DNA of 64,000 nucleotides, taken from positions 1 through 64,000 of the forward strand of contig JAVETN010000009.1 of assembly GCA_034006035.1 (NCBI GenBank). Direction: 5' to 3'. Origin of the DNA: Desulforegulaceae bacterium. Its GTDB lineage: Bacteria; Desulfobacterota; Desulfobacteria; Desulfobacterales; JACKCP01. The position numbers and the translations under genes were made by a program. Under the pieces are notes generated by a model. The model did not search any database. It was not told the DNA's origin and saw nothing but the letters and a program-made list of their open reading frames with translations. This document shows, piece by piece, positions 1 through 9,126 of this stretch (positions within the stretch are counted from its first letter, which is position 1; the number at the start of each line of letters is the position of its first letter).

Positions 1-29
1 TCTGAGCCAGGATCAAACTCTCCGTAAAA
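1..29 (-). rRNA. rrs: 16S ribosomal RNA, 5' end only (partial)
   Basis: The first 22 bases are the reverse complement of the universal 16S 5'-end primer site (AGAGTTTGATCCTGGCTCAG). A 16S gene therefore runs leftward off the window with its first nucleotides near position 29. Only the extreme 5' end is present, so species identification from it is impossible. The leader just upstream on the minus strand contains the CTTTGAAAACT-like string common in rRNA leaders. The exact mature 5' end is estimated by comparison with other 16S genes. Confidence 0.93.
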
Positions 30-101
30 AATTTATTTCAAGGACCTGTCTGCTGTTTAGTTTTCAAAGATCGATTTGTTTTTAAATTCAAACAAACGGA
101 A

Positions 102-134
102 GACAGAATTATATCTTTTCTTTTCTTCTGTCAA
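102..134 (-). promoter_or_regulatory. rRNA promoter P2 (proximal)
   Basis: Read on the minus strand, TTGACA (134-129) is followed after 15 bases by a perfect TATAAT (113-108). Both hexamers are consensus although the spacing is short. It lies about 80 bases upstream of the 16S 5' end, as expected for the proximal rRNA promoter. Confidence 0.6.
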
Positions 135-211
135 CTACTTTTTTCAGTTTGTTAAACTTTTCTTAAAGAACTTGCCCCTCAAAAACTTTTGTTTTACTTC
201 CCTGAGGAACG

Positions 212-247
212 AGACAGCTTATAGTTCTTTTTACTTTACATTGTCAA
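212..247 (-). promoter_or_regulatory. rRNA promoter P1 (distal)
   Basis: On the minus strand a consensus TTGACA (247-242) precedes TATAAG (223-218) with an 18-base spacer. Together with the copy at 108-134 it makes a tandem promoter pair, the usual arrangement for rRNA operons. It sits just beyond the 3' end of the PHP phosphatase gene, which is also on the minus strand. Confidence 0.5.
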
Positions 248-255
248 ACTCTTTT

Positions 256-1092
256 TTAATAAAAATTTAAAAAAAGTCTATCTGAAAACTCAACCCCTTG
301 ATTTACAAGATAATCAGTGGCTTCTTTTATTTTAAAACCTACGTCAGCATTACTGTGTGAATCATCTCCAGGTACTATTTTAATGCCCAGATCAATTGCC
401 TCTTCCAAAATAAATCTGCAGGGGTAAGGCTCTTTCATCTTCTTTTTTAATGCCCTTTGATTATAATCAATTATAATATCATAATCTTTAACAAGCTTAA
501 GGTTTCTAGATATTTTTTTTCTTACACTATCCCTTTTCATATTTTTTTCATAATCTTCATCAAAAATCCTTACAAGATCAAAATGTCCTGCTATTTGGGG
601 CCTGATATTTAAAAGCATTTCATATTGGAGATCAAAATACTGATTGTAAAAATCTATAATTGTACCGCAAGAATCAATGGTCTTTGAATAAGCTTCCGGC
701 GATAAATCAAAACAAATATCATTTAAATGGTGAACAGAACCTATAATATAATCAGGCTTAAATCTTTTGACAAGGGCTGGAATATATCTTTTATAGCCTG
801 AGTAGGATTCTGCTTCAAACCCCTTAAATATTTTCAACTTATTTTTGTATTTGATTTTTAATTGCTCTATCTTTAAAATATAAGCCTCAAATCTTGAAAA
901 CATAATTTCAGGACAAAGACCAGCCTCTTTTTCATCATCAAACATTAAATCTTTTGTGTAGGGAGGAATGTGCTCGGAAACTCCTACATGTGTAAACCCA
1001 AGCTCAACATATTTTTCAATCATTGCCTCAAGATTCCCTGAGGCATGATTGCAAAAATCTTTACTATGTCCTCCATGAAGGGACAAAAGCAT
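256..1092 (-). CDS. hisK: PHP-family histidinol-phosphatase-like phosphoesterase
   Basis: The 278-aa protein is a PHP-domain metallophosphoesterase of the length and style of HisJ/HisK histidinol-phosphate phosphatases, which remove phosphate from L-histidinol phosphate in histidine synthesis. Visible metal-binding motifs are HGGHS near the N-terminus (residues 6-10), SEH at about 39-41, GSVHH at about 138-142, and GDDSHS near 243-248. It starts only 3 bases after the DUF4389 gene, so the two are probably co-transcribed. No other histidine gene is nearby, so the substrate is inferred from the family. A generic PHP phosphatase is the alternative. Confidence 0.75.
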   Translation of the reverse strand: MLLSLHGGHSKDFCNHASGNLEAMIEKYVELGFTHVGVSEHIPPYTKDLMFDDEKEAGLCPEIMFSRFEAYILKIEQLKIKYKNKLKIFKGFEAESYSGYKRYIPALVKRFKPDYIIGSVHHLNDICFDLSPEAYSKTIDSCGTIIDFYNQYFDLQYEMLLNIRPQIAGHFDLVRIFDEDYEKNMKRDSVRKKISRNLKLVKDYDIIIDYNQRALKKKMKEPYPCRFILEEAIDLGIKIVPGDDSHSNADVGFKIKEATDYLVNQGVEFSDRLFLNFY

Positions 1093-1095
1093 AAT

Positions 1096-1446
1096 TTATT
1101 CCTCTATATCTGCTATGTCTAGAGGTTCAAGATCGGTTTCGGTTTTTGGAAACTCATTGAAAGGAAAAGGCTTTTTATTTGATACAAGAAGAATATAATC
1201 AAGAACTTCCTTTAGGTATAAGGCAAAATTTCTAGAAAAATTTCTAAGTGGTTTTATATAATTTTTTGTAATTAAAAGAAAAATATACTGAAAAACAGTA
1301 ATTACCCAGGCAATATTTGTTGCAATTCCCAAAACAGCAAGAAAAAGAATTGTATAAAGAAGCCTGATCACAATGTTTTTTCTGTTAACAAAAAACTCCT
1401 TAACCTTTGCTTTTAAATCTGAACTTCCGTTAATCTGATCTGTCAT
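1096..1446 (-). CDS. DUF4389 family membrane protein
   Basis: The 116-aa protein has two hydrophobic segments (about residues 26-60) between charged ends and a conserved-looking block with YIKPLRNFSRNFALYLKEV. This is the pattern of DUF4389 proteins, small inner-membrane proteins of unknown function sometimes linked to lipid or ligase-type enzymes. An acidic tail follows. It has a gene-start context with upstream purines and sits directly before the PHP phosphatase, with which it probably forms an operon. Function is unknown. Confidence 0.65.
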   Translation of the reverse strand: MTDQINGSSDLKAKVKEFFVNRKNIVIRLLYTILFLAVLGIATNIAWVITVFQYIFLLITKNYIKPLRNFSRNFALYLKEVLDYILLVSNKKPFPFNEFPKTETDLEPLDIADIEE

Positions 1447-1573
1447 TTAATTGCTCCTTAAATTTTAATAATTTTATTTTTTATTTTCTTAGTTTGCCCA
1501 TAAAAAAACCAAGTAAAGCCTACAAAGTAAAAGTTTTATTTAAGTTTTTCAAGTAAGAGTTTGTGTTTAATAG

Positions 1574-2110
1574 TTAAAACCAAAACTCAGGATACTTTCT
1601 TGTTTTTGGAATATTATTGACTAAAAGACCAATTAAAAGCAATATAAAAGCTCCAAGACCAACAGGAATAGCAGCATAAAGATATCCAAGGTTTTTAATG
1701 CTGTCTCCTCCAATCACTGCAATAAGAGCAGTTGCACCTCCAGGCGGATGAAGAGTCTTTGTAGTATGCATCAAGGCTATGGAAACTGAAACAGCCATGG
1801 CTGCAGCAAACCAGGGAGTACCCGCAAAAAACTGTTGAAAAAACACTCCTGTAACTGCTGATAAAACATGTCCTCCAAACACATTCCTTGGTTGGGCAAG
1901 AGGACTTCTTATTGCACCATAAACCAAAACAGCTGTAGCCCCAAAAGATCCTATAACTAGAGTCAAATCCATGGATTCAAGAAAATAGGAACTTAAAAGA
2001 CCAATAGATGCTATTCCAAGAAAAGATCCAAACCAGGACCAAAAAACTTCTGTTTTGCTAACCTTGGGAGGACTTTGCCCCTGCCCTGACATTTTTTTAA
2101 AATAATTCAT
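1574..2110 (-). CDS. HPP family integral membrane protein
   Basis: The protein has several transmembrane segments and the family signature HPPGGATA, which gives the HPP family its name. HPP proteins are small inner-membrane proteins; some are implicated in nitrite transport in plants and cyanobacteria, but most are uncharacterised. I prefer the start MNYFKK at 2110 because an AGGGA element precedes it by five bases. A longer frame from 2128 overlaps the upstream CBS gene. The CBS protein ends at 2113, so the two genes are nearly fused. HPP and CBS domains also occur as single fused proteins, which supports a joint function with the CBS part as sensor. Confidence 0.8.
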   Translation of the reverse strand: MNYFKKMSGQGQSPPKVSKTEVFWSWFGSFLGIASIGLLSSYFLESMDLTLVIGSFGATAVLVYGAIRSPLAQPRNVFGGHVLSAVTGVFFQQFFAGTPWFAAAMAVSVSIALMHTTKTLHPPGGATALIAVIGGDSIKNLGYLYAAIPVGLGAFILLLIGLLVNNIPKTRKYPEFWF

Positions 2111-2112
2111 AA

Positions 2113-2712
2113 CTATCCCTGAATACAAATTGCATTAACAAGATCTGAGCGTGTAACAATACCCACTGGAAAGCCTTTTTGATCACACACTGGAAGACGA
2201 TTAATGGATTTTTCCATAAAAATTATTGAAACTTCAGAAACAGAAACCTCCTCTAAAATAGTTACAGCAGGAGAAGTTAAAATATCTTTTAAAAAAACTG
2301 TTTTAAGACCTGAAACCATACAACCTGAACTATTAAGACATCTTGAAATTACACTCATAAAAGAAGGATCTGTTTCAAGGCCCATTTTTTTTAAAAAATC
2401 CTTTTCAGAGACAACTCCAACAACTTTTCCTTCTTTATCTATAACAGGAGCCCCGCTTATTTTATGATCAGCGAGATATTTTGCAGTTTCAGCAGCACTC
2501 AAATCATGGTTTACACAAAAAACAGGTTTTGACATTATGTTTTTTACAGGCATGGAGTCAAGCATTCGCTTTATTGCGTGCTCATAGGCAAGTTCATAAA
2601 TCTCCCTGAAAGTTGAAGTTGTAATATCAATAAAACCATCCATTGATTTCATAGCATCAATTATATCTTCTTCGGAAAATTCAAAATAATTGCATTTTAA
2701 GTTTTTATCCAT
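2113..2712 (-). CDS. Tandem CBS-domain protein
   Basis: The 199-aa soluble protein has two CBS domains. The first spans about residues 57-115 (VKNIMSKPVFCVNH, then SGAPVIDKEGKVVGVVSEKD). The second spans about 140-199 (LKDILTSPAV, then NRLPVCDQKGFPVGIVTRSD). CBS pairs bind adenine nucleotides and commonly regulate a linked transporter or enzyme. Its gene is immediately upstream of, and nearly overlaps, the HPP membrane gene, so it likely acts as the cytosolic regulatory module of that protein. No other domain is visible in the N-terminal 55 residues. Confidence 0.85.
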   Translation of the reverse strand: MDKNLKCNYFEFSEEDIIDAMKSMDGFIDITTSTFREIYELAYEHAIKRMLDSMPVKNIMSKPVFCVNHDLSAAETAKYLADHKISGAPVIDKEGKVVGVVSEKDFLKKMGLETDPSFMSVISRCLNSSGCMVSGLKTVFLKDILTSPAVTILEEVSVSEVSIIFMEKSINRLPVCDQKGFPVGIVTRSDLVNAICIQG

Positions 2713-2759
2713 AAAAATCCTCGAGTTTAAGTTTTGCTCTTGATTTGAGGCAAGCTAAA

Positions 2760-3383
2760 CTATCTTTCAATCACAGCTGTAAAAACTCCTGCTGTGCAAA
2801 GAGCTACTCCCCCTGCCATATTAAATCTTTTTTGTGCTTTCAAACTTCCAAGAAAACCACCTAAGGTTCCTGAAAAAACACTATAAAGGACAACATTGAA
2901 AATTGAAACAAGAGAAAATGTGGAACAAAGAATAAGAATCTGAATAAAATAACTTTTTTCTTCAGATATAAATTGAGGGAAAAACGCAAGAAAAAAAACT
3001 ATTCCTTTGGGATTAAGCGAAGTTACAAGAAAAGCTCTTTTTATTATTTTTTTATTCTCTTTTTTTACTTTTTTTAAATCGGGTAAAGTCTCAGGAGTTG
3101 GTTTTTCTAAAAAAAACTTAAGCCCTAGAAAAATAAGGTATAAGGCTCCCAGCCACTTCAAAATTATAAATACAACAGAAGATGTGTAAATAATTGCACC
3201 TAAACCCATAATAGAACAAGCCATTATAGCAAGATCACCTGGGATTATTCCTGCTAAAAGAGGAAATACAACTTTCTTACCGTTGACAGCTGACTGGGTT
3301 ATTACATAAAGGATGGTGGGACCGGGGGTTGCTATAAGAACAAATACAGTTAAAAAATAAGCTAACCAGACCTGAAAGCTCAA
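2760..3383 (-). CDS. LysE-family translocator (amino acid exporter)
   Basis: The 207-aa hydrophobic protein has about six transmembrane segments and the typical N-terminal motif with ATPGPTILYVI (residues 18-28), found in LysE/RhtB exporters. A charged loop follows the third segment (about 90-115). These proteins export amino acids such as homoserine, threonine or lysine at the inner membrane; the substrate cannot be told from sequence. It stands alone between the CBS gene and the DEAD-box helicase, with a terminator hairpin between it and the helicase. Confidence 0.85.
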   Translation of the reverse strand: MSFQVWLAYFLTVFVLIATPGPTILYVITQSAVNGKKVVFPLLAGIIPGDLAIMACSIMGLGAIIYTSSVVFIILKWLGALYLIFLGLKFFLEKPTPETLPDLKKVKKENKKIIKRAFLVTSLNPKGIVFFLAFFPQFISEEKSYFIQILILCSTFSLVSIFNVVLYSVFSGTLGGFLGSLKAQKRFNMAGGVALCTAGVFTAVIER

Positions 3384-3401
3384 AACTCACCTCTTGAAAA
3401 T

Positions 3402-3434
3402 AAAAGCCTGACAACTCTCTATTGACAGGCTTTT
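3402..3434 (-). terminator. Rho-independent terminator after the DEAD-box helicase
   Basis: The arms AAAAGCCTG (3402-3410) and CAGGCTTTT (3426-3434) are perfect reverse complements with a 15-base loop. On the minus strand the right arm runs into a T-rich tail. It lies immediately after the helicase stop codon (3442) and ends just before the LysE gene. Confidence 0.7.
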
Positions 3435-3441
3435 GTATTTC

Positions 3442-5082
3442 TTAGCTTCTTCTGCTTTTAGACATTGAAACAGAAACCTTTTTTCCGTCAAAACTTACAT
3501 TTTTCATTGAAGAAATAACAGCATCAGCACAACCTGACTCAACTTCGAAAAATGAAAATTCTCTTAAAACATCAATTTTTTTAATCCGGTTGGATTTAAT
3601 TCCTGCATTATCACAAACAAGTCTTATTATGGCACCCTTATTAAGATTGTCTAGCTTGCCTGCTCCAATAAAAAGCTTAGAAGTTTTACCGTTTTTGTAT
3701 TTAACTTTACCAGAATATGAATCTGTCTGACTTGAATGTTTTCTTTTCCTGGGAGAATCAAGAGCGTTTACGTCTTCAGCATTTCTGTAGTAATCAAGAA
3801 ATCTATTAAACTCCATGGAAATAAATCTTTCAATTATTTCATTTTTGGTGAGTTTTTTAAGTTTTTCATAAGCAGGTTCAATAAATCTTGAAATTTCATC
3901 TTTATCAACATCTACATTCTTAAACCTATCAACAAGGGCAAAAAGCTGCTTTTCACAAATAAGATTTCCTGAAGGAACTTTTTCCTGTTTAAAACTTACC
4001 TTTGTTCTATTTTCAACAGCTGCAAGCTTTCTTTTTTCAGCAGGTGTTATAATTGCAATTGAAATCCCTGATTTTCCAGCTCTTGCAGTTCTTCCGCTTC
4101 TATGGGTGTATGCTTCAACATCATCTGGAAGATTGTAATTTATTACATGGGTGATATCATCAATATCAATTCCTCTGGCTGCAACATCAGTGGCAACAAG
4201 AAAGTCAAGACTTTTGGATCTAAAACTTTTCATCACAGCATCCCTTTGCATCTGGGATAAATCTCCGTGAAGAGCTTCTGCATTATAGCCTTCCCTGATA
4301 AGTTTTTCTGCAACCTCACCAGTTTCATTTCTTGTTCTGCAAAAAATAAGACCATAAATATCAGGATAAAAATCTATTATTCTTTTTAGAGCCTCGTACC
4401 TATTTTTTTCTCTTACACAATAAGATAGATGCTCAATATTTTGTGCAAGTGAATTCTTTTTACCGGCAACTATTTCAACAGGTGAGTCCATATAGTTTTT
4501 GGAAATTCTAGATACTTCTGCTGGCATAGTTGCTGAAAAAAGCCAGGTTCTTTTTTCCTTTGGGGTTTGTTTTAAAATAATATCAAGGTCTTCTTTAAAT
4601 CCCATGCTCATCATTTCATCAGCTTCATCAAGAACAACATATCTTACATTTGAAAGGTCAATTGCTCTTCTTCTTATAAGATCATGAAGCCTTCCTGGAG
4701 TTGCAACAACAATATGTGCACCTCTTTTAAGGGATGACATCTGGCCTACAATTCCTGCTCCGCCGTAAACAGATACAGTTTTTGCACCTTTGATGAATTG
4801 GGTAAAATTGGTATAATCCTTAGAAATCTGAATACAGAGTTCTCTTGTGGGACAAATTACAAGACCCTGAATTTTTCTTGTTTCAAAGTTTGTAAGTTCA
4901 ATCATTGGAAGGCCGAATGCTGCTGTTTTTCCGGTTCCTGTCTGTGCAAGACCTACAAGATCCTTGTTGCCGTTAAGTAATTCAGGAATTGTTTTTTCCT
5001 GAATCGGAGTAGGATTTTCAAAACCAATAGCTTCCACAGCACGCAAAACATCATCACTCAAACCTAAATTTTCAAAGCTCAT
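3442..5082 (-). CDS. deaD: ATP-dependent DEAD-box RNA helicase with DbpA-type RNA-binding domain
   Basis: All helicase motifs are readable: Q motif (NPTPIQEKTIP), Walker A AQTGTGKT, the DEAD box within LDEADEM, SAT in FSATMP, and motif VI HRSGRTARAG. The two RecA-like domains fill roughly residues 1-370. A linker follows, then a C-terminal DbpA/CsdA-type RNA-binding domain (about 470-545, starting KLFIGAGKL). This matches the CsdA/DeaD group, which remodels rRNA and mRNA, often in ribosome assembly and in the cold. I place the start at the ATG at 5082; one codon upstream is a TTG. An AT-rich leader precedes it. Confidence 0.9.
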   Translation of the reverse strand: MSFENLGLSDDVLRAVEAIGFENPTPIQEKTIPELLNGNKDLVGLAQTGTGKTAAFGLPMIELTNFETRKIQGLVICPTRELCIQISKDYTNFTQFIKGAKTVSVYGGAGIVGQMSSLKRGAHIVVATPGRLHDLIRRRAIDLSNVRYVVLDEADEMMSMGFKEDLDIILKQTPKEKRTWLFSATMPAEVSRISKNYMDSPVEIVAGKKNSLAQNIEHLSYCVREKNRYEALKRIIDFYPDIYGLIFCRTRNETGEVAEKLIREGYNAEALHGDLSQMQRDAVMKSFRSKSLDFLVATDVAARGIDIDDITHVINYNLPDDVEAYTHRSGRTARAGKSGISIAIITPAEKRKLAAVENRTKVSFKQEKVPSGNLICEKQLFALVDRFKNVDVDKDEISRFIEPAYEKLKKLTKNEIIERFISMEFNRFLDYYRNAEDVNALDSPRKRKHSSQTDSYSGKVKYKNGKTSKLFIGAGKLDNLNKGAIIRLVCDNAGIKSNRIKKIDVLREFSFFEVESGCADAVISSMKNVSFDGKKVSVSMSKSRRS

Positions 5083-5101
5083 CAATAAATTTCTCTTTTT
5101 C

Positions 5102-5554
5102 TTAAATTGTTTCAGTTAATGCCAAAATCGGCAAACTGTTATAATTATACTTATTTTCAATAAATTGCAAGTTTAAAAAATTGAAACCTTGGGTTTATTT
5201 TCAATTTTTTCAATTAGATCTGGTCTACAGTTTACAAAATAAGGATTAAACCCAATAAAAGAAAAGTTCCCATAATAATCAAATAAAATTATGTGTTTTA
5301 GGAATAATAATGATAAACAGAAATTAAGCTGAATCATCACACGACTTAAAAAAGAAAGGCTTTAAACCCATTTTGTATCTAAATTTGCAAACTGAGACTA
5401 ACAGGGTTTTTTTAGATTGTCAAACTCAACTACAGCATTAAGTTAAACTTAACAGTTTACAAAATTAAAACACAATTGTAATAATTCTTGACAAAAATAA
5501 GAACTTTAACCATCCAGGTAAATTAAAAAATTAAAACAAACTCCAGGAGTTCCA
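5102..5554. other. Intergenic region between divergent genes
   Basis: This 450-base AT-rich stretch separates the divergently transcribed helicase and flavodoxin-like genes and must hold both promoters. A TTGACA occurs at about 5488-5493 on the plus strand, but no convincing -10 box follows at normal spacing. No RNA gene or reading frame with coding character is seen. Confidence 0.4.
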
Positions 5555-6928
5555 ATGAAAATAACAGTGCTAAGCGGAAGCCCAAAAGGAAAGCAAAGTG
5601 TAAGTCTTCAGTCTTTGCTTTATCTTTTTAAAAAAAACAAAAATCACGAATACAATATTTTTCATATATCCAAATCAATAAAAAAAATTGAATCGAACTT
5701 AGAAGAATTTGAAAAAATAACAAATGATATAGTTTCCTCAGATATGGTGATTTTTGTAACTCCCGTATATACATTCATCATTCCTTCTCAACTTAAAAGG
5801 TTTATTGAACTTATATTTGAAAGAAAAAAAGAAGATATTTTTAAAGGCAAATTTGCCGGTGCAATAACAACCTCAATCAACTTTTTTGACAATTGTGCCC
5901 ACAACTATTTAAGAAGCATTTGCGATGATTTTGAAATGAAGTTCTGCGGAAGTTTTAGCGCAGACTCTTATGACCTTTTAGACGACCTGGGAAGAGAAAA
6001 ACTTTTTAAATTTGGAAAAGTCCTTTTTAACAATGCAAAAAATAATATGCCCCTTCAAAGACTATTTACCAAATCAGAGTCTACACCCAAACCCTATAGC
6101 CCTAAAAAATCCTTTGAAAAAGTAGAAATTAAAGACAAAAATCTCTTAATAATTAAAGACAAGTCCTATGAGGGAACAAATCTTCATCAAATGATAAATT
6201 CTTTTAAAGAATGTTTAAGTTCTGAGTTTGAAGAAATAACCCTTTCAGACCTTAATATAAAAGGTGGGTGCACAGGATGTGTTCAATGCGGATTTGATCA
6301 TCAATGTATTTATGAAGGAGTTGATGATTTTATTGACTTTTTCAACGACAAAGTCTCCAAGGCTGATATAATAATTATGGCTGGAGAAATAAAAGACAGA
6401 TGGCTTTCTGCAAAATGGAAAGAGTTTTTTGATAGAAGTTTCTTTCAAAATCATGTCCCTACAATGATGGGAAAACAGGTGGGAATGATAATTTCAGGCA
6501 ATCTTTCCCAACACTTTAATTTAACAGAAGTAATGGAAGGATTTATCCAATGGCAAAGGGCAAACCTTTGCGATATTGTTACAGATGAGTTTGTGGAGTC
6601 CATAGACGAAAACATTCAAAATCTTGCAAAAAGAATTAAACTTGAAGCAGAACTTGACTATATTGCTCCCCAGGGATTCCCAGGAAAAGGCGGACACAAA
6701 ATTTTTAGAGATGATATTTGGGGAAGACATAGATTTGTATTTCAAACAGATCACAAATGGTATGAAGAAAACGACTTTTATGATTTTCCTCAATACGATG
6801 AAAAAGCAATTGAAATGAACGAAAATATGTTAAAACTCACAAGTGATCCTAAAATGCGTGAAGCAATAAGAAAAATGCTTAGAACCGAAATGGTAAAGCC
6901 ACACGTAAAAATTGTTGAAGAAAGCTAA
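5555..6928 (+). CDS. Two-domain flavodoxin-like NAD(P)H-dependent oxidoreductase
   Basis: The 457-aa protein contains two successive NADPH-dependent FMN-reductase/flavodoxin-like folds. The first covers about residues 1-165, beginning MKITVLSGSPKGKQS (FMN phosphate-binding loop), with VTPVYTFIIPSQLKRF. The second covers about 200-385, with a CTGCVQC motif (235-241) typical of iron-sulfur flavoprotein or NADPH reductase relatives. A tail of about 70 residues rich in aromatic and charged residues follows. Usual family members have one such domain, so this is a tandem fusion. The next gene, an FMN-dependent oxidase-family enzyme, starts 58 bases after the stop, which suggests a shared redox role. 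Electron donor and acceptor are unknown. Confidence 0.75.
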   Translation: MKITVLSGSPKGKQSVSLQSLLYLFKKNKNHEYNIFHISKSIKKIESNLEEFEKITNDIVSSDMVIFVTPVYTFIIPSQLKRFIELIFERKKEDIFKGKFAGAITTSINFFDNCAHNYLRSICDDFEMKFCGSFSADSYDLLDDLGREKLFKFGKVLFNNAKNNMPLQRLFTKSESTPKPYSPKKSFEKVEIKDKNLLIIKDKSYEGTNLHQMINSFKECLSSEFEEITLSDLNIKGGCTGCVQCGFDHQCIYEGVDDFIDFFNDKVSKADIIIMAGEIKDRWLSAKWKEFFDRSFFQNHVPTMMGKQVGMIISGNLSQHFNLTEVMEGFIQWQRANLCDIVTDEFVESIDENIQNLAKRIKLEAELDYIAPQGFPGKGGHKIFRDDIWGRHRFVFQTDHKWYEENDFYDFPQYDEKAIEMNENMLKLTSDPKMREAIRKMLRTEMVKPHVKIVEES

Positions 6929-6986
6929 GGTTTTAGGCAGATTAATCACAAGCCAAGCAAACTTAAAACTTGCCAAAGGAGAGTTT

Positions 6987-8006
6987 ATGAAGGAAATAAA
7001 TGAAAAAGCAAGGGAGTTGATGAAAGGATACTGCAGAGTATGCCCTGTTTGTGATGGAAAAGCATGCAGAAGTGAGGTTCCTGGAATGGGGGGAATTGGA
7101 ACAGGGTCTTCTTTTGAAGAAAACTATAATGCCTTGAAAAAAATAAAACTTAACATGAAACTTATCCACAAGGTCACAAGTCCAGACACTTCTATAAATC
7201 TTTTTGGAAAACATCTTGATATGCCGGTTCTTGCTGCTCCAATTGGAGGCGTTGCCTATAATATGGGTGGAAAAATTTCAGAATCTCAATATGCTGACTC
7301 AATTGTTCTTGGATGTAAGTCAAAAAACATAATGGGAACAACAGGAGACGGTGTTCCAGACGAAATTCATCTGGCAGGACTTGATGCTTTAAAAAAAGCA
7401 GGTGGACACTCTATTCCCTTTATCAAACCCTGGGAAGACAAAGAGCTTTTTGAAAAACTTGAAAAAGTACATAAATCCGGGGCAGACTATGTTGGAATGG
7501 ATATTGACGCAGCAGGACTTATCACCCTTGGACTTATGGGAAGACCTGTGTCACCTAAAACTCCTGAAAAACTAAAAGAAATTATCCAATCAACTCCAAT
7601 AAAATTTATTGTTAAAGGAGTAATGACTGTAGAAGATGCTGTTTTAGCAGTAGAAGCTGGAGCCTACGGGATTGTTGTTTCAAACCACGGAGGAAGAGTC
7701 CTTGATTTCAGTCCTGGAACAGCAGAGGTTCTTCCAGCTATTGCATCCAGCTTAAAAGGCAAGGCTGTTATTCTTGTTGACGGAGGAGTAAGAACAGGAA
7801 CAGATGTTTTAAAAATGCTCGCTCTTGGAGCTGACGCTGTAATGCTTGGAAGACCGTTTACAATTGCAGCAATGGGTGGTCTTCAGACCGGAGTTGAAAA
7901 GCTTATAGACAAAATAAAATCTGATCTTATTCAGGCAATGATTCTCACAGGAACAGCTTCTGTATCAAATGTTTCAAACTCAGTAATTTACCATGGTTTT
8001 TCTTAA
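6987..8006 (+). CDS. FMN-dependent alpha-hydroxy-acid oxidizing protein
   Basis: The C-terminal two thirds form a TIM barrel of the lactate/glycolate oxidase family. Readable parts are the FMN-binding strands, the lysine in KFIVKGVMTVEDA, the catalytic SNHGGR motif, and the phosphate-binding DGGVRTGTDVLKMLALGA and GRPF motifs. The N-terminus carries CPVCDGKACRSEVPGMGG, a cysteine-rich segment seen in clostridial and deltaproteobacterial members and possibly a metal or redox site. I choose the ATG at 6987 because AAAGGAGAG lies just upstream; a longer frame from 6912 overlaps the upstream gene. The substrate is unknown; the enzyme probably oxidises a 2-hydroxy acid. It likely works with the preceding flavoprotein. 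Confidence 0.82.
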   Translation: MKEINEKARELMKGYCRVCPVCDGKACRSEVPGMGGIGTGSSFEENYNALKKIKLNMKLIHKVTSPDTSINLFGKHLDMPVLAAPIGGVAYNMGGKISESQYADSIVLGCKSKNIMGTTGDGVPDEIHLAGLDALKKAGGHSIPFIKPWEDKELFEKLEKVHKSGADYVGMDIDAAGLITLGLMGRPVSPKTPEKLKEIIQSTPIKFIVKGVMTVEDAVLAVEAGAYGIVVSNHGGRVLDFSPGTAEVLPAIASSLKGKAVILVDGGVRTGTDVLKMLALGADAVMLGRPFTIAAMGGLQTGVEKLIDKIKSDLIQAMILTGTASVSNVSNSVIYHGFS

Positions 8007-8250
8007 GCCGGATTTTAAATCATCCCGGTTACCTTGATTAAAATCCGGGATAAATTTATAAAATTTAAAAAAAGATCAATTGTAAATCCGGCTCACCTGA
8101 ATTTTATTAAATCCGTCTTGATAAAACTCCTTCCTTAAGATGGGGGAGGATCTCAAATTAATAAGATTTGTTCAAAAAGAGTAAACAAGTTATTCTTAAC
8201 TATAAACAGATGATGCAAGCCTTAAAATAAGAACTAAGAAAGGATCAATA

Positions 8251-8997
8251 ATGAAAATTAAAGGAAAAGTTGTTCTGATAACAGGAGCCAATGGCGGAAT
8301 TGGTACCGCTTTGGTCAATGAACTACTTACAAGAGGAGCAGAAAAAATTTATGCTGCTGTCCGGAGCAACCCTTCAGACTGCAAATTTGAAAAAGATGTT
8401 GATGGTAAAGTTGTTCCCATCAAGCTTGATATAACCAATGCTGAAGATGTTAAATCAGCAGCAGACCAGTGCAAAGATGTTGATATCCTTATAAACAACG
8501 CAGGAATTAATCGCCTGATGTGGCTTACCGGGCCTTCTGGAATGGAAGCTGCCAGAAATGAAATGGAAGTCAACTTCTTCGGCACTCTTGCTGTAAGTCA
8601 GGCATTTGCACCAATTCTTGCTTCAAGAGGCGGCGGAGCAATGGTAATAGTTTCTTCAATCATTGGAATAATTAGTATGCCTGCCAACAGCACTTATTGC
8701 TGTTCAAAAGCTGCAGCTCACTCAATGACCCAGGGATTGCGAGGTGAACTTTCAGCCCAGGGAACTTTAGTTGCAGGTGTTTATCCCGGTCCTGTGGAAA
8801 CTCCAATGACGGACGGGCAGGAAATGCCTAAAGCAAAACCTGAGCAAGTTGCTGATGCTATTCTTACAGGACTTGAAAATGGCCAGGAAGATATTTTCCC
8901 TGATCCAATGTCCCAGGATGTCTATGCTCAGTTTACAAAGGATCCCAAGCAGGCTGAAAAAGAGCTTGGTGCAATAGTTCCTCCCCAGGAGGTTTAA
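8251..8997 (+). CDS. Short-chain dehydrogenase/reductase (SDR)
   Basis: This is a 248-aa classical SDR. It has the NAD(P)-binding TGANGGIGTAL motif at residues 11-21, NNAG at about 87-90, a catalytic serine in VSSIIGI, and the catalytic YCCSK (Y-x-x-x-K) near residue 149. The start is supported by AAGAAAGGATCA just upstream. It is monocistronic, with a strong terminator about 90 bases after the stop. The substrate cannot be predicted; the fold oxidises or reduces alcohols and ketones. Confidence 0.88.
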   Translation: MKIKGKVVLITGANGGIGTALVNELLTRGAEKIYAAVRSNPSDCKFEKDVDGKVVPIKLDITNAEDVKSAADQCKDVDILINNAGINRLMWLTGPSGMEAARNEMEVNFFGTLAVSQAFAPILASRGGGAMVIVSSIIGIISMPANSTYCCSKAAAHSMTQGLRGELSAQGTLVAGVYPGPVETPMTDGQEMPKAKPEQVADAILTGLENGQEDIFPDPMSQDVYAQFTKDPKQAEKELGAIVPPQEV

Positions 8998-9089
8998 TAG
9001 TATTCTATTGAGTTGAAAAAAACTTTTAACTTGAATGGATAGCATAAAAAATAAGACCGGTTTTATAAACCGTAAATATTTCTAAAAAA

Positions 9090-9126
9090 AGAGCGGATTT
9101 TCCTATCAGGTGTCCGCTCTTTTTTC
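9090..9126 (+). terminator. Rho-independent terminator
   Basis: A perfect stem AGAGCGGA (9090-9097) / TCCGCTCT (9113-9120) is followed by TTTTTT on the plus strand and preceded by AAAAAAA. It can therefore act in both directions, ending the SDR gene (plus) and any transcript arriving from the arsenic gene (minus). Confidence 0.85.

Noticed and set aside
8025-8051. ATCCCGG...CCGGGAT hairpin after the FMN oxidase-family gene as a terminator
   Set aside because: The loop is long and no T-run follows, so support is too weak to list it as a terminator.
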